64,000 nt of DNA from Altererythrobacter sp. (lineage in GTDB: Bacteria > Pseudomonadota > Alphaproteobacteria > Sphingomonadales > Sphingomonadaceae): contig JAFKFN010000011.1 of NCBI GenBank assembly GCA_017308255.1, positions 49,986-113,985 of the forward strand, given 5' to 3'. Made by a program: the position numbers and the translations under genes. Of the stretch, positions 36,318 through 46,259 are shown one piece after another. Below the pieces are notes generated by a model. The model had not been told where the DNA came from. It ran no database searches and saw only the letters and a list, made by a program, of their open reading frames with translations. Positions within the stretch are counted from its first letter, which is position 1, and each line of letters starts with the position of its first letter.

Positions 36318-37460
36318 ATGGCGACCACGATCTGCCCCAGCTATTCGACCTGCCTGACTATTGATCTCGGAGCGATCCGGGCAAACTATCGCACTATCGC
36401 CGAACGGATCGCACCCGCGGAATGCGGAGCGGTAGTGAAGGCTGACGCCTATGGCCTGGGAGCCGCGAAAGTGGCCTCAGCCCTTCTCGCGGAAGGTTGC
36501 AGGACTTTCTTCGTAGCGCAACTGACCGAGGCAGTTGCCTTGCAGGATGCCATTGGCATCGGCAGCACCATCTTCATTCTCAACGGCCTCGACCCCGGGT
36601 GCGAGGCTATGTGCGCCAGCCGGGGCTTCATTCCGGTGCTAAATTCGCTCAGCCAGATCGAGCACTGGCGTGCCACCGCCCGACAACACGGCATTCCACT
36701 CCCTGCCGCGTTGCAGGTGGACAGCGGCATGTCACGGCTGGGCATCGATCCTGAGATCGCGGGCGCGCTTGCTGCCGATCGGAGCTTCAAACGGGAAGTC
36801 TCGCTGCGCCTCCTCATGACGCACCTCGCCTGCACGGATGAACCGGCTCATCCCGCCAATGCAGCGCAACTCGCGCGGTTTCAGACCGCTCGATCCTACA
36901 TGCCGGGCGTTCCTGCCTCTGCCGCCAACAGCGGCGGCAGCTTTCTTTCGCCCGACTTCCACTTTGACCTCGTGCGGCCGGGTATAGCCCTGTTTGGCGT
37001 GCCGCCTCAGCCGGATGCTTCCGTCTTGCATCCGGTCGTTCGTCTCGCTGCACGCGTTCTTCAGATCCGGGACGTCCCCGCCGGCGAAGGGGTGGGTTAT
37101 GGCCATGACTATATCGCCCGCGAGCCACGACGGCTGGCCACCCTCGGCATCGGCTATGCGGATGGCTGGCCCCGGCATCTGAGCGACGCCGGAGCAGCCT
37201 GGCACAACGGCATGCGGCTTCCGATCGCCGGCCGGATATCGATGGACAGCCTGACGATCGATATCTCCGCGCTTGCCGCAGATGCAATCAGCGAAGGCGA
37301 TTTCGTAGAGCTTGTGGGGCCTTCGCAATCGCTTGAACAGGTGGCCGGCGAGGCCGGAACCATTGCCTATGAAATCCTCACCCGGCTCGGAAGGCGCCAC
37401 CAGCGCATCTATGTTGATCGCGACCGGACGGAAAATTCCGCTTCGGGAGTAAACCCGTGA
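36318..37460 (+). CDS. alr: Alanine racemase (catabolic, DadX type by context)
   Basis: 380 residues, GGAGGGAGC before ATG. The PLP lysine is Lys41 in [11 protein letters not shown], and the second catalytic base is the Tyr of [34 protein letters not shown] is also typical. It interconverts L- and D-alanine. The following dadA overlaps the stop (GTGA), and a divergent Lrp regulator points to catabolic use: L-Ala is racemised and D-Ala is then oxidised to pyruvate. Confidence 0.94.
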   Translation: MATTICPSYSTCLTIDLGAIRANYRTIAERIAPAECGAVVKADAYGLGAAKVASALLAEGCRTFFVAQLTEAVALQDAIGIGSTIFILNGLDPGCEAMCASRGFIPVLNSLSQIEHWRATARQHGIPLPAALQVDSGMSRLGIDPEIAGALAADRSFKREVSLRLLMTHLACTDEPAHPANAAQLARFQTARSYMPGVPASAANSGGSFLSPDFHFDLVRPGIALFGVPPQPDASVLHPVVRLAARVLQIRDVPAGEGVGYGHDYIAREPRRLATLGIGYADGWPRHLSDAGAAWHNGMRLPIAGRISMDSLTIDISALAADAISEGDFVELVGPSQSLEQVAGEAGTIAYEILTRLGRRHQRIYVDRDRTENSASGVNP

Positions 37461-38713
37461 AGGTTGCCGTACTGGGCGCCGGCGTGATCGGCATCACTAC
37501 CGCCTTTTATCTGACGGAAGCAGGACACGAGGTGACGGTGATCGACCGCCAGCCCGGCCCAGCGCTTGAAACGAGCTTCGCCAATGCTGGCGAGATATCC
37601 CCCGGCTACGCATCGCCCTGGGCTGCGCCCGGCATTCCGGCAAAGGCGCTGAAATGGCTAATAATGAAGCATGCGCCGCTGATCCTGCAGCCGAAGCCCG
37701 ACCTGGCGATGGCGCGCTGGCTGCTTTCCATGCTGCGCAACTGCACCGGGCGGCGATATGCCCTGAACAAGAGCCGCATGGTACGCATCGCGGAATACAG
37801 CCGCGATGAACTGATTGCGCTGAGGCAACGGCTCGGCCTTTACTACGACCATGGGTCAGGCGGGACTCTCCAGCTTTTCCGCACGCAAAAGCAGTTGGAT
37901 GCCAGCGCGCGGGACATGGACGTGCTGGATGGCTTTGGCATGGAATATGAGCTTCTCGGGCGTGACGGCTGCATACGTGCCGAACCGGGCCTCGCCGCCT
38001 CAAGCGATCACTTCGTCGGCGGCCTGCGCCTGCCGGGGGATGAAACCGGTGATTGCCGCCTATTCACCCAAACACTTGCACAACGATTGGCTGAAGCCGG
38101 TGTCGAGTTCCGCTATGGCACCCCGATTCTCGGCCTGAGCAGCGAAGGCGGCCGGATCACCGGAGTGCGCACCGGCGGCGGTGAGATCACGGCCGATGCT
38201 TATGTTGTGGCGCTGGGCAGTTATTCGCCATGTCTGGTGCGGCCGCTCGGCCTTCATCTACCGATCTATCCAGTCAAAGGGTATTCGATCACGCTGCCTG
38301 TCGCGGCCCCCGATCGCGCACCAGTCTCCACCCTGCTCGATGAAACCTACAAGATCGCCATAACGAGGCTGGGGAGCCGCATCCGCGTGGGTGGGATGGT
38401 GGAGATTTCAGGATTTGACCGCAGCCTGCCCCCGCGCCGCGAGGCGACCCTGCTCCATTCCCTCGACGATCTGTTTCCCGGCTCGGCAGCCAGCGGCGAG
38501 TCCAACTTTTGGTGCGGTTTCAGGCCGATGACGCCGGACGGGCCACCGATTATCGGTCCTACCGGAATTCCCAACCTGTTTCTCAACACCGGCCACGGCA
38601 CGCTAGGCTGGACGATGTCGTGCGGCTCGGGACATCTGATCGCCAGCATGATCAGCGGCGATCCGCCACCAATCGATCCCAGGGGGCTGGACATCACCCG
38701 TTATTCCTCCTGA
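37457..38713 (+). CDS. dadA: D-amino acid dehydrogenase (FAD), small subunit DadA type
   Basis: 418 residues from a GTG that overlaps the alr stop by four bases. The FAD-binding motif is [20 protein letters not shown]. Further family motifs are [20 protein letters not shown], the [12 protein letters not shown] segment and [20 protein letters not shown] near the C-terminus. It oxidises D-alanine and other D-amino acids to imino acids, which hydrolyse to keto acids and ammonia, and feeds electrons to the respiratory chain at the inner membrane. Confidence 0.95.
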   Translation: MKVAVLGAGVIGITTAFYLTEAGHEVTVIDRQPGPALETSFANAGEISPGYASPWAAPGIPAKALKWLIMKHAPLILQPKPDLAMARWLLSMLRNCTGRRYALNKSRMVRIAEYSRDELIALRQRLGLYYDHGSGGTLQLFRTQKQLDASARDMDVLDGFGMEYELLGRDGCIRAEPGLAASSDHFVGGLRLPGDETGDCRLFTQTLAQRLAEAGVEFRYGTPILGLSSEGGRITGVRTGGGEITADAYVVALGSYSPCLVRPLGLHLPIYPVKGYSITLPVAAPDRAPVSTLLDETYKIAITRLGSRIRVGGMVEISGFDRSLPPRREATLLHSLDDLFPGSAASGESNFWCGFRPMTPDGPPIIGPTGIPNLFLNTGHGTLGWTMSCGSGHLIASMISGDPPPIDPRGLDITRYSS

Positions 38714-38745
38714 TCCCGGTCACCATCGCCTGAAAGGAAAGTTCT

Positions 38746-39093
38746 ATGAGCATCCAACGCCTGCATTCCGGCCCGCGCATGAGCCAGGCCGTCATCCATG
38801 GCGGCATCGTCTATCTGGCCGGCCAGGTCGGCGCGCCGGGCGAAGACGCGGAAGCGCAGACCCGGGCTGTTCTGGCCTCTGTCGATAGCCTTCTGGCCGA
38901 AGCCGGCACCGACCGATCGAGGATTCTTCAGGCGACGATCTGGTTGGCCGACATGGCCGACTTCGCCGTGATGAACGAAGTGTGGGAAGAATGGATCGGC
39001 GGTGCGAACGCCCCGGCGCGCGCGACGGGTGAGGTCAAGTTGGCCACACCCGATTACAAGGTGGAAATTATCGTCACCGCCGCGCTTTCCTGA
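38746..39093 (+). CDS. RidA family enamine/imine deaminase
   Basis: 115 residues, AAGGAAAG before the ATG. RidA/YjgF signatures: GGIVYLAGQVG near the start and APARATGEVKLATPDYKVEI at the end, with the conserved Arg in the latter. It speeds hydrolysis of reactive imines or enamines. Its position 32 bases after dadA fits: DadA produces an imine that RidA would clear. Confidence 0.92.
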   Translation: MSIQRLHSGPRMSQAVIHGGIVYLAGQVGAPGEDAEAQTRAVLASVDSLLAEAGTDRSRILQATIWLADMADFAVMNEVWEEWIGGANAPARATGEVKLATPDYKVEIIVTAALS

Positions 39094-39370
39094 GCCGTTT
39101 CAGGGAGCCCTCCCTCCCTCACATCATGGAAACCAGCGCTGCGTGAAGGCAAGCCGCGGCAACTGCTGCGGCTTGCCAATGGCCTGCGCCGCATGGCCTG
39201 AACGGCCAAAAACACAGTAAATTCACTTTTGCAAAATTTGATTCGCCAAAATCAAAAATAACAGCGCTTCCCCGTCGCTTTCTTCCCTTGATCTGCACGA
39301 TCAACCGAAGCAACTTCACCATTGCAGGAAAGATTCTCCGACTACCATCGCTTTCGCAGGAGCAGGAGCC

Positions 39371-39648
39371 ATGACCATCAAGCGTTTCGTCGAAGACGGC
39401 GTCGAAAGTTTCGAAGCCCAGATCGATGGCGAAACGATCCAGTGGGACAAGGGCCTGTCCTACGCCCGGCACATCCAGACCGAACAGCTGCTCTCCGCAC
39501 AGATCCCGGTGTCCGACAAACCGGACGAAGTGCTGTTCATCATCATGCACCAGACGATGGAGCTTTGGCTGAAGCTCATTCTGCATGAAGCGAAGCTGGC
39601 GGTCGCTGCAATACAGGCGGATGATCTCAACTCCGCCTTCAAGACGTT
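39371..39648 (+). pseudogene. kynA: Truncated tryptophan 2,3-dioxygenase (N-terminal third only)
   Basis: From an ATG with AGGAG upstream, about 92 residues match the start of tryptophan 2,3-dioxygenase: [34 protein letters not shown] with a distal haem-pocket His, and DDLNSAFKT. Where homologues continue with LARV..., the reading changes abruptly after Thr92 to unrelated sequence, which is the complement of another gene's start. The remaining two thirds (family length about 260-280) are absent. The promoter region (39094-39370) is AT-rich and looks intact. The product cannot be active. Confidence 0.85.
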
Positions 39649-39942
39649 CTGTCCGACCGCGCCCTGGGGATCGGCATATTCGATGAATTCGGGAAAGACC
39701 CGGCCTTCACCCGGCGCCCACCAGCGATCCGGGCCGCCGGTCGATTTCGCGTCATCGGCGGGCGTCTTGCGGGCTTGCTGGAACTGGTCGGGCACATGGC
39801 CCGCGACCTCCCCTTCCGTTCCCGGAGCATCCGATTGCTTGAGTGCGGCGTAAGTCGCGCTCGCCGCCAGGCATCCCAGCGAGGCGGCAAGGAACGCCTT
39901 GCCCAGCCACCGCCGCCCGCCGCGCTTGTGCCTCCCGGCCAT
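39649..39942 (-). pseudogene. Truncated exported protein, N-terminal fragment
   Basis: Starting at ATG 39942 on the minus strand, about 98 residues are plausible coding sequence: a basic start (AGRHKRGGRRW), hydrophobic signal/anchor ([20 protein letters not shown]), and a mature part ending [17 protein letters not shown]. After that the frame runs into the antisense of kynA. The '[10 protein letters not shown]' segment recalls exported proteins that go on to a haem c motif (GRACVTCHQP type), but the part that would prove it is missing. It lies tail to tail with truncated kynA, both losing their 3' ends at the same point. Confidence 0.6.
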
Positions 39943-40042
39943 CGGAGCAGTTCCCCAGATACTTATCTTTGATAAATAGCTTGCTAGCGCGTTGGGAGGT
40001 GCCAGTCTAACGCTAACCTGACAGCAGCGCTTTCGCGGAAGA

Positions 40043-41887
40043 TCAACTCGCGATCGCCGTGGTCGTCGGTTGGAGATGATCCGTGGTCAGGCCTATCGCG
40101 ACCTCCAGCAAGCGTTTGGGATCGAACGGCTTCTCGAGAGCGGGGGCGTTGAATCCGGCTGGAAGGTGGCTGGTGCCGTAACCGCTGACAAACGCGAAAG
40201 GGATCTTGCCCGCCACGAGCGCTTCGGCGACGGCTTCCACCGACCTGCCTTGAAGATTGGCGTCGAGCAGCGCTCCATCGACGGGCTTCGAAGCGATGAG
40301 ATCCAGCGCCTCTTCGATCGTCGTGGCGGGCCCGATCACGTCCGCGCCGGCATCACCCAGGATGAGAGCCACTTCCATTCCGACCAGCGGCTCGTCCTCG
40401 ATCACCAGGAGACGCTTCCCGCTCAGCGTCCGGGAACTCGGCAACGCATCGCGACCGGGCCGCGCGCCCCGTTGCGAACGAAGCGTTGGAAGCGGGGCCG
40501 GCTCGGCGGGCTCATCCCCTTCGAAAGGCATCATGAGCTTCCACCGGACGCCTTCCGGCGCGTAACTGACTTCGGCCCCGCCCCCATCGGCCTTGAGCCC
40601 GCGCTCGATCAGAACGCTGCCGAAACCGCTGCCGGACGGGGGCGCCACGGGCGGGCCACCGCTTTCAATCCAGCTGATCTCGAGATTACCGCCCTTAACG
40701 CACCAGTCGAGTTCGACTTTTCCGGAAGAATTCGACAGCGCGCCATACTTGTTCGCGTTCGTCGTGAGCTCGTGCAGAACCAGTGCCAGACGAAGCGCGG
40801 TTTCCGCTGGCAGTTCGATATTGGCGCCCGACACGATCAGCCGGCTTTCGTCGATCGCACCGATCTGGAGCTGCGTCTCCACCAGGTCGCGCAGCTTTGC
40901 TCCCTGCCATGTCGTGGCACTCAGCAGAGAATGCGCTCGGGCCAGAGCGTGGATGCGCCCCATGAACATGGGCTTGAATTCCGACAGATCGGCCGCGTGC
41001 TTCAAGGTTTGCGTGGCCACCGCCTGCACAGTGGCGAGCGTGTTCTTTACGCGATGATTGAGCTCGCCGACCAGCAATCGCCGTGTTTCCTCGGCCCGCT
41101 TTCGCTCGGTGACATCGAGAATCTGGACATTGACCGAGGATAGCCGCCCGGCGCTGTCGAACAGGGCCGAGCAGTACCATTCGCAGTCCACCGCGCTTCC
41201 ATCGCGATGGGCGACCCGATGCGTCTGCATTTCGCGCAAATGCCGGCCGCAGCGCATTTCCTCGACGAGCGCGGTAAACAGGGCCTCTTCCTCGGATGCG
41301 AGCCAGCGCAGCTCCGCCGCCTTGCTGCCGACTGCTTCCCGCGCGCTGTATCCGAAAAGGCGTTCGGCACCCCCCGACCAGGAAATGATGCGCAGGTCAG
41401 GGTCGAACTCGACCACCGCCAGCGGCGAGTTGTCGGTATGGGCCTGGAGCCGATTGAGCGCCGCCGCCAGCACGTCGCGTTGGCGGGCAAGCTCCTGGCG
41501 CTGGCGCGCAAGCTCGCAGAATATCGCGACCTTGCTGCGCACGACCTGCGCATCGACAGGTTTCAGGAGATAATCGACCGCGCCCGTTTCATAGCCCCGG
41601 AATCGGCGGCGCTCGTCGGTCGCGACCGCCGTCAGGAAAATGATGGGAATGCTCCGGGTGCGTTCAGCCCCGCGCATCAGCTCAGCCAATTCGAACCCGT
41701 CCATCCCCGGCATCTGCACGTCGAGCAGCGCCAGCGCGACCTCATGAACCAGCAGCAATTCGAGGGCTTCCGGACCGGATTCGGCCCTCAACAGCTCTAT
41801 CCCGTTCCCGCCCAGCAGCGCGTCGAGCGCATCCAGATTGGCGGGTACGTCATCGACGATGAGCAGCTTCACCGGATCAGGCCGCAT
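40043..41887 (-). CDS. HWE/HisKA_2 sensor kinase: REC - PAS - kinase - REC
   Basis: 614 residues from ATG 41887, 11 bases inside the end of cheR. Order: receiver (LLIVDDVPANLDALD; acceptor Asp in LALLDVQMPGMDG; KPVD), a PAS domain (LAVVEFDPDLRIISWSGGAE) to about residue 260, and an HWE-type kinase core (LLVGELNHRVKNTLATVQAV). The ATPase part has LHELTTNANKYGALS and the segment FGSVLIERGLKADGGG. A C-terminal receiver follows (LLVIEDEPLVGMEVALILGD; acceptor Asp in DGALLDANLQG). No membrane helices. HWE kinases are especially frequent in alphaproteobacteria. Last gene of the sensory operon. Confidence 0.9.
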   Translation of the reverse strand: MRPDPVKLLIVDDVPANLDALDALLGGNGIELLRAESGPEALELLLVHEVALALLDVQMPGMDGFELAELMRGAERTRSIPIIFLTAVATDERRRFRGYETGAVDYLLKPVDAQVVRSKVAIFCELARQRQELARQRDVLAAALNRLQAHTDNSPLAVVEFDPDLRIISWSGGAERLFGYSAREAVGSKAAELRWLASEEEALFTALVEEMRCGRHLREMQTHRVAHRDGSAVDCEWYCSALFDSAGRLSSVNVQILDVTERKRAEETRRLLVGELNHRVKNTLATVQAVATQTLKHAADLSEFKPMFMGRIHALARAHSLLSATTWQGAKLRDLVETQLQIGAIDESRLIVSGANIELPAETALRLALVLHELTTNANKYGALSNSSGKVELDWCVKGGNLEISWIESGGPPVAPPSGSGFGSVLIERGLKADGGGAEVSYAPEGVRWKLMMPFEGDEPAEPAPLPTLRSQRGARPGRDALPSSRTLSGKRLLVIEDEPLVGMEVALILGDAGADVIGPATTIEEALDLIASKPVDGALLDANLQGRSVEAVAEALVAGKIPFAFVSGYGTSHLPAGFNAPALEKPFDPKRLLEVAIGLTTDHLQPTTTAIAS

Positions 41888-42746
41888 ATTCGACCTCCTG
41901 AACGGCGGCGGCTGTCCTGCGATAGATTTTCTCTGCCGGATCGAAATCTTCAAAGCAGTCGGAATGGGTCGAAAAACGCAGGGTCTCCTTCGAACCGAGC
42001 CCGAGGAAGCCGCGCCGGACGAGCGACGCGCCGAAAAGGCCCAGTGCCCGATCCTGCAATTCACGATCGAAATAGATCAGCACATTGCGGCTAGACACCA
42101 GATGCGCCTCGGCGAAAACATGATCGCTCACCAGATTATGCTCGGCGAAAACGGCGCGCGCGCGGAGAGATTTGTCGAACACGGCCGCACCGTAAGCCGC
42201 GGTATAGTAATCCGAGAGCGACGAACGGCCGCCGGACTTGCGGTGATTTTCGGTGAAGTGTTGAATGCGATCTAGCTCGTAGATGCCGGCCTCCGCCTTT
42301 TCCAGGGCAGCCGGGCTGATATCCGTGCAATAGAAGATGGTTCGTTCCTCCAGGCCCTCTTCGCGGAAGAGGATGGCAAGCGAATAGAATTCCTCGCCAT
42401 TGGCGCATCCGGCAACCCAGACCTTGAGCGAAGGATAAGTCCTCAGGTGCGGCACCACATTCTCGCGCAGAGCACGGAAATACGCCGGATCGCGAAACAT
42501 CTCGCTTACCTGGATGGTCAGAGCCCCCATGAGGTCGGCGAAGACGGAAGGCTGGCGGAGCACCAGGTGCTGCAATTGCGAAAGGCTGGCGCAACCGAAG
42601 CGAGATTGTGCCCTGGCCAGACGCCGATGAAGCGATCCCCGTGCGTAGCCGCGAAAATCATAGTGATAGTGCTGCCAGATTGCCTCCAGCAGAAGTTCGA
42701 GCTCAATCTCCTCCGGGGCAGGCGGCCGGTTCACCGTGGCATCCAT
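41877..42746 (-). CDS. cheR: CheR-type protein-glutamate methyltransferase
   Basis: 289 residues from ATG 42746, 16 bases inside the end of the hybrid kinase. CheR N-terminal helical domain (YHYDFRGYARGSLHRRLARA), SAM-binding site (LKVWVAGCANGEEFYSLAIL), TDISPAALEKAEAGIY, and the NVLIYFDRELQDRAL motif. No chemoreceptor, CheB or CheW gene is nearby. It may methylate a kinase domain or have a non-chemotactic role in this operon. Confidence 0.92.
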   Translation of the reverse strand: MDATVNRPPAPEEIELELLLEAIWQHYHYDFRGYARGSLHRRLARAQSRFGCASLSQLQHLVLRQPSVFADLMGALTIQVSEMFRDPAYFRALRENVVPHLRTYPSLKVWVAGCANGEEFYSLAILFREEGLEERTIFYCTDISPAALEKAEAGIYELDRIQHFTENHRKSGGRSSLSDYYTAAYGAAVFDKSLRARAVFAEHNLVSDHVFAEAHLVSSRNVLIYFDRELQDRALGLFGASLVRRGFLGLGSKETLRFSTHSDCFEDFDPAEKIYRRTAAAVQEVEYAA

Positions 42747-45700
42747 ACCCGTATCAGTGACAGCAGCTTGTCCACGTCGAGCGGCTTGGCGAGATAATCG
42801 TTCGCGCCCGCGGCCAGGCATTCCCGCTGGTCGCGCGCCATGGCCTTGGCGGTCAGGGCGATGACGGGCAGGTTCTTCCACCGCGCTTGCCGGCGTATCT
42901 CGCCAATCGCCGTCAATCCGTCCATCTCGGGCATCATCACGTCCATCAGCACCAAGTCGATGCTGCCCCCATCCGTTTCGCTCTTTTCAAGCGATTCCAA
43001 GGCTTCGCGGCCATTGCGGGCGATCCGCACGCGCGCGCCGTGCGGCTCGAGAACGCTGGTAAGGGCATAGACGTTCCGGATATCGTCCTCGACGACCAAT
43101 ATCTGCTTCCCGTCGAGCGCGGCATCGCGATTGAGAGACTTGGCGAGCAGTTGCTGCTGCTGTTCCGGCAACTCCGACACGACCTGGTGAAGGAACAGGG
43201 TAACTTCGTCGAGCAGCCGCTCGGGCGATTTCGCGCCCTTGACGATGATCGACTTCGAATATCTCCGCAGTCGCAGCTCTTCATCCGGCGAAAGATCGCG
43301 ACCGGTATAGACGATCACCGGCGGGAACCCGACGCTTTCGTCCGCGCTCAACTGCTGGAGCAGATCAAGCCCCGGCTGATCGGGAAGATTGAGGTCGAGC
43401 ACCATGCAGTCGAAGGTTTCCTGCCCCAGCTTCTCGAGGCACTCCGCCGCCGTCTGCACCATGACCGTTTCGACATCGCGTGAAGCCAGCAGCATCTTCA
43501 CGCTTTCCGCCTGCCGCTCGTCATCCTCCACGACAAGGACGCGCCGCATCTTCTGCGCCATGCGCGTCTCGAGCCCTTCGAGCATCTCGACCAGCTGCTC
43601 GCGCTTCACCGGCTTGAGCAGATAGCCGACCGCCCCGCCCGCGAGCGCGGGCTGGGCATCGTCGGCCACCGAAACGATGTGCACCGGGATGTGGCGCGTG
43701 CGCACATCGCGCTTGATCCGGTCGAGCACGGAAAGCCCGGTGTGGTCGGGCAGGCCCATGTCCAGTATCACCGCGTCCGGCAGATACTGGCGGGCCATCA
43801 GCGCGCCCTCGTCCGCGGTGCCGGCCATCAGGCAGAGGAAACCCAGCTCGTGGGCCAGATCGCGCAGGATACCCGCGAACGCGGCGTCGTCCTCCACCAC
43901 CAGGATCACCCGGCTATCGCCCGACAACCGCTCGCGGTCGTCCTCGTAGACGCGCGGTTCGCTGGCAACGGCGGATGAAGCGCCCTGGCCGCGTGCGGCC
44001 CGCGCCGCCGGCCGCTCGGAAGCGGCCGGTGCCTGAACCAGCGCCGCGTCATAGGTTTGCGGCAAGATCAGCGTGAAAATGCTGCCCTTGCCGACCACGC
44101 TCTCGACCTGGACCTCGCCGCCGAGCAGCCGCGCCAATTCGCGCGAAATCGAAAGACCCAGCCCGGTGCCACCGTATTTTCGGCTGATTGTCCCGTCTGC
44201 CTGGCGGAAGGGTTCGAAGATCGCCCGCTGCTGATCGGGCGCAATACCGATGCCGGTATCGCGGACGGCGAAGGCAAGGCGGCCATCACCATGGCGCATC
44301 GCGCTCACCGTCACTTGCCCGCGATCGGTGAACTTGAGCGCGTTCGAGACGAAATTCTTCAGCACCTGTTCCAGGCGCTGCGGATCGGTCTCAATCTCGG
44401 CCGGCGTGCCGGGCGCCAGTTCGACATGCAGGGCCAGGCCTTTTTCCTCGGCCACGGCGCCAAAGGTCGCCTTGAGCTTTTCCAGCGTCCGCGCCACGGG
44501 AATCCGTCGCGGCTGCAAGTCCAGATGGCCTGCCTCGATCTTCGAGATGTCGAGCACGTCGTTGATCAGCAGCAACAGGTCGTTGCCCGAGGTTTCGATC
44601 ATCTCAGCGTGCTTGACCTGCTCTGGCGTGAGATTGCCGGTCCGGTTCTCGGTCAGCAGCCGCGCCATGATCAGCAGCGAGTTGAGCGGGGTGCGCAGCT
44701 CGTGCGACATGTTTGCCAGGAATTCGGACTTATAGCGGCTCGTTTGCTCCAGCTCGACCGCCTGGCCCTTGAGCGAGGATTGCGCGCGCGCCAGATCGTC
44801 ACGCTGGGCCTCCAGCTCGTGCGCCTGCTCTTCCAACTGAGCGTTGGCTTCCTCGAGCTCCGACTGCTGCGCCTCCAGCCGAGCTTGCGATTCCAGCAGC
44901 GCCTTGCTCTGCGCTTCGAGCTCCTCGTTGTTGGCCCGCAGTTCCTCGCCCTGCGCTTGCAGCTCTTCCGCCTGCCGCTGCGTTTCCTCGAGCAGCTCCT
45001 CCAGCCGGGTGCGGTATTTGCCCGAACGGACGGTGACGCCCAACTGATCGGAAACCCGCGCGAGCAGCTCGGCGCTTTCGGCGGCACCCCCGTGCGGCAA
45101 GCCCAGCTCGATCACCGCATTGACCTCGCCGTCGGCGCAAATCGGCGCGATGGCCAATTGCCGCGGGCACGCTTGGCCAAGCGCCGAACCGAAGTAGAGA
45201 TAGCCTTCGGGAACCTCGTCCAGCACGAAGCCCCGCTGCTCGCGGACCGCTTGGCCCAGCAGGCCGTCAGAAAGGCGAAATTGCTCGGGCACGCCTGACT
45301 TCTCGGGTACGCCGTAAGTCGCATAGCGGCGAAAGCCGTCGCCGTTGCGAATGAAGATCGCGCCGGCCGTGGCGCCCACGTAGTCGGCCAGGAAGCGCAA
45401 GGCGTGCTCGCCCAGATCCTCAAGCGGCAGTTCATCGCCAACCGCTTCCGCCAGCCCGACTTCGCCCGTCCGCAGCCACTGCTGCTTGTGAATGGAAAGC
45501 CGGTTGCGAATGAACAGGACACCAACCCCAGCCAGCACCCAGTTCGTGATCACGCTGAGTAGCCGGTTCAACTGCGCGATACTAGGATCGACCCCCGTGG
45601 GCGCCAGGAAGAAGCCGACGATGACCAGGACGGTGGCCGTGGCCGCAATCGCTACCGGCACGAGCGTGCGCGTCGCCAAATAGGCAAGGACCGTCGGCAC

Positions 45701-45826
45701 CAGGTAGATGACCCAGATCGCCGTCCCCAGCGGCAATACAAGGTCCGCCACAAACGGCACGACCAGCAACGCCGCCAGGGCGGCGTACAGCCATAATTGA
45801 TACCTCGAACCTGGATGGAAGTTCAT
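42731..45826 (-). CDS. Membrane hybrid histidine kinase: TM - GAF - coiled coil - kinase - 3x REC
   Basis: 1031 residues. N-terminal helices (three to four, residues about 10-105) form a small membrane sensor. A GAF-like domain follows (about 130-265; DYVGATAGAIFIRNG, APICADGEVNAVIELGLP). A long Glu/Gln/Leu-rich coiled coil spans about 275-365. HisKA has His375 in LANMSHELRTPLNSL, and the ATPase has DTGIGIAPDQQ and YGGTGLGLSIS. Three receivers follow, near residues 640, 765 and 908 (VILVVEDDAAFAG, RVLVVEDDERQAE, QILVVEDDIRNVY). The layout resembles multi-receiver kinases such as those of biofilm and stress phosphorelays. First gene of the three-gene operon. Confidence 0.92.
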   Translation of the reverse strand: MNFHPGSRYQLWLYAALAALLVVPFVADLVLPLGTAIWVIYLVPTVLAYLATRTLVPVAIAATATVLVIVGFFLAPTGVDPSIAQLNRLLSVITNWVLAGVGVLFIRNRLSIHKQQWLRTGEVGLAEAVGDELPLEDLGEHALRFLADYVGATAGAIFIRNGDGFRRYATYGVPEKSGVPEQFRLSDGLLGQAVREQRGFVLDEVPEGYLYFGSALGQACPRQLAIAPICADGEVNAVIELGLPHGGAAESAELLARVSDQLGVTVRSGKYRTRLEELLEETQRQAEELQAQGEELRANNEELEAQSKALLESQARLEAQQSELEEANAQLEEQAHELEAQRDDLARAQSSLKGQAVELEQTSRYKSEFLANMSHELRTPLNSLLIMARLLTENRTGNLTPEQVKHAEMIETSGNDLLLLINDVLDISKIEAGHLDLQPRRIPVARTLEKLKATFGAVAEEKGLALHVELAPGTPAEIETDPQRLEQVLKNFVSNALKFTDRGQVTVSAMRHGDGRLAFAVRDTGIGIAPDQQRAIFEPFRQADGTISRKYGGTGLGLSISRELARLLGGEVQVESVVGKGSIFTLILPQTYDAALVQAPAASERPAARAARGQGASSAVASEPRVYEDDRERLSGDSRVILVVEDDAAFAGILRDLAHELGFLCLMAGTADEGALMARQYLPDAVILDMGLPDHTGLSVLDRIKRDVRTRHIPVHIVSVADDAQPALAGGAVGYLLKPVKREQLVEMLEGLETRMAQKMRRVLVVEDDERQAESVKMLLASRDVETVMVQTAAECLEKLGQETFDCMVLDLNLPDQPGLDLLQQLSADESVGFPPVIVYTGRDLSPDEELRLRRYSKSIIVKGAKSPERLLDEVTLFLHQVVSELPEQQQQLLAKSLNRDAALDGKQILVVEDDIRNVYALTSVLEPHGARVRIARNGREALESLEKSETDGGSIDLVLMDVMMPEMDGLTAIGEIRRQARWKNLPVIALTAKAMARDQRECLAAGANDYLAKPLDVDKLLSLIRVWMPR

Positions 45827-46259
45827 TTTTATTGCTTTATTTTCAATGACTTAAAAGGAGATAGCAGAATTTTCCCCCAAGTGCAATCGCGCGAAGCCTT
45901 CGAATGTCAGGACGCTGTTCCGACACTCGAAATTGCTGAAGAAGACACTTCGTGACTTCCACTAGCTACCTACCGATAGCCCTTTTATCCCGTCCCCCTC
46001 GGTATAAGCCAAATCGGCGCTTGCAATCCCCACGCAAGTCACTGCCATGCCCAACCCCGCGGCACCATGCGCAAGTTTAGAGATTCCGCAATGGTGGAGG
46101 AGTTGCTGCGTCCGCGGCAACGGTGTGATTTTCCGATCTTGGGTTTTGCTCGGCCAGTGGAAATCAACCTGACAATACCATCGTGACGGTTGGGCTCGCG
46201 ATCGGATTCCCGGGGAGCGACAACCCCGCATTGAAAAGGTTGCGCTGATAGTCTTCTGT
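45827..46259. other. 433-base intergenic region, no gene seen
   Basis: It lies between the proP-like stop and the hybrid kinase start, both on the minus strand. The part next to the kinase (45822-45870) is AT-rich and probably carries its promoter. An open frame on the minus strand overlapping the proP end has poor codon quality and no recognisable content. I see no terminator hairpin, tRNA or repeat. Confidence 0.6.

Noticed and set aside
42731-45826. Three receivers read as a possible gene fusion error
   Set aside because: All three receivers are in one uninterrupted frame with intact acidic residues, and multi-receiver kinases are well known.
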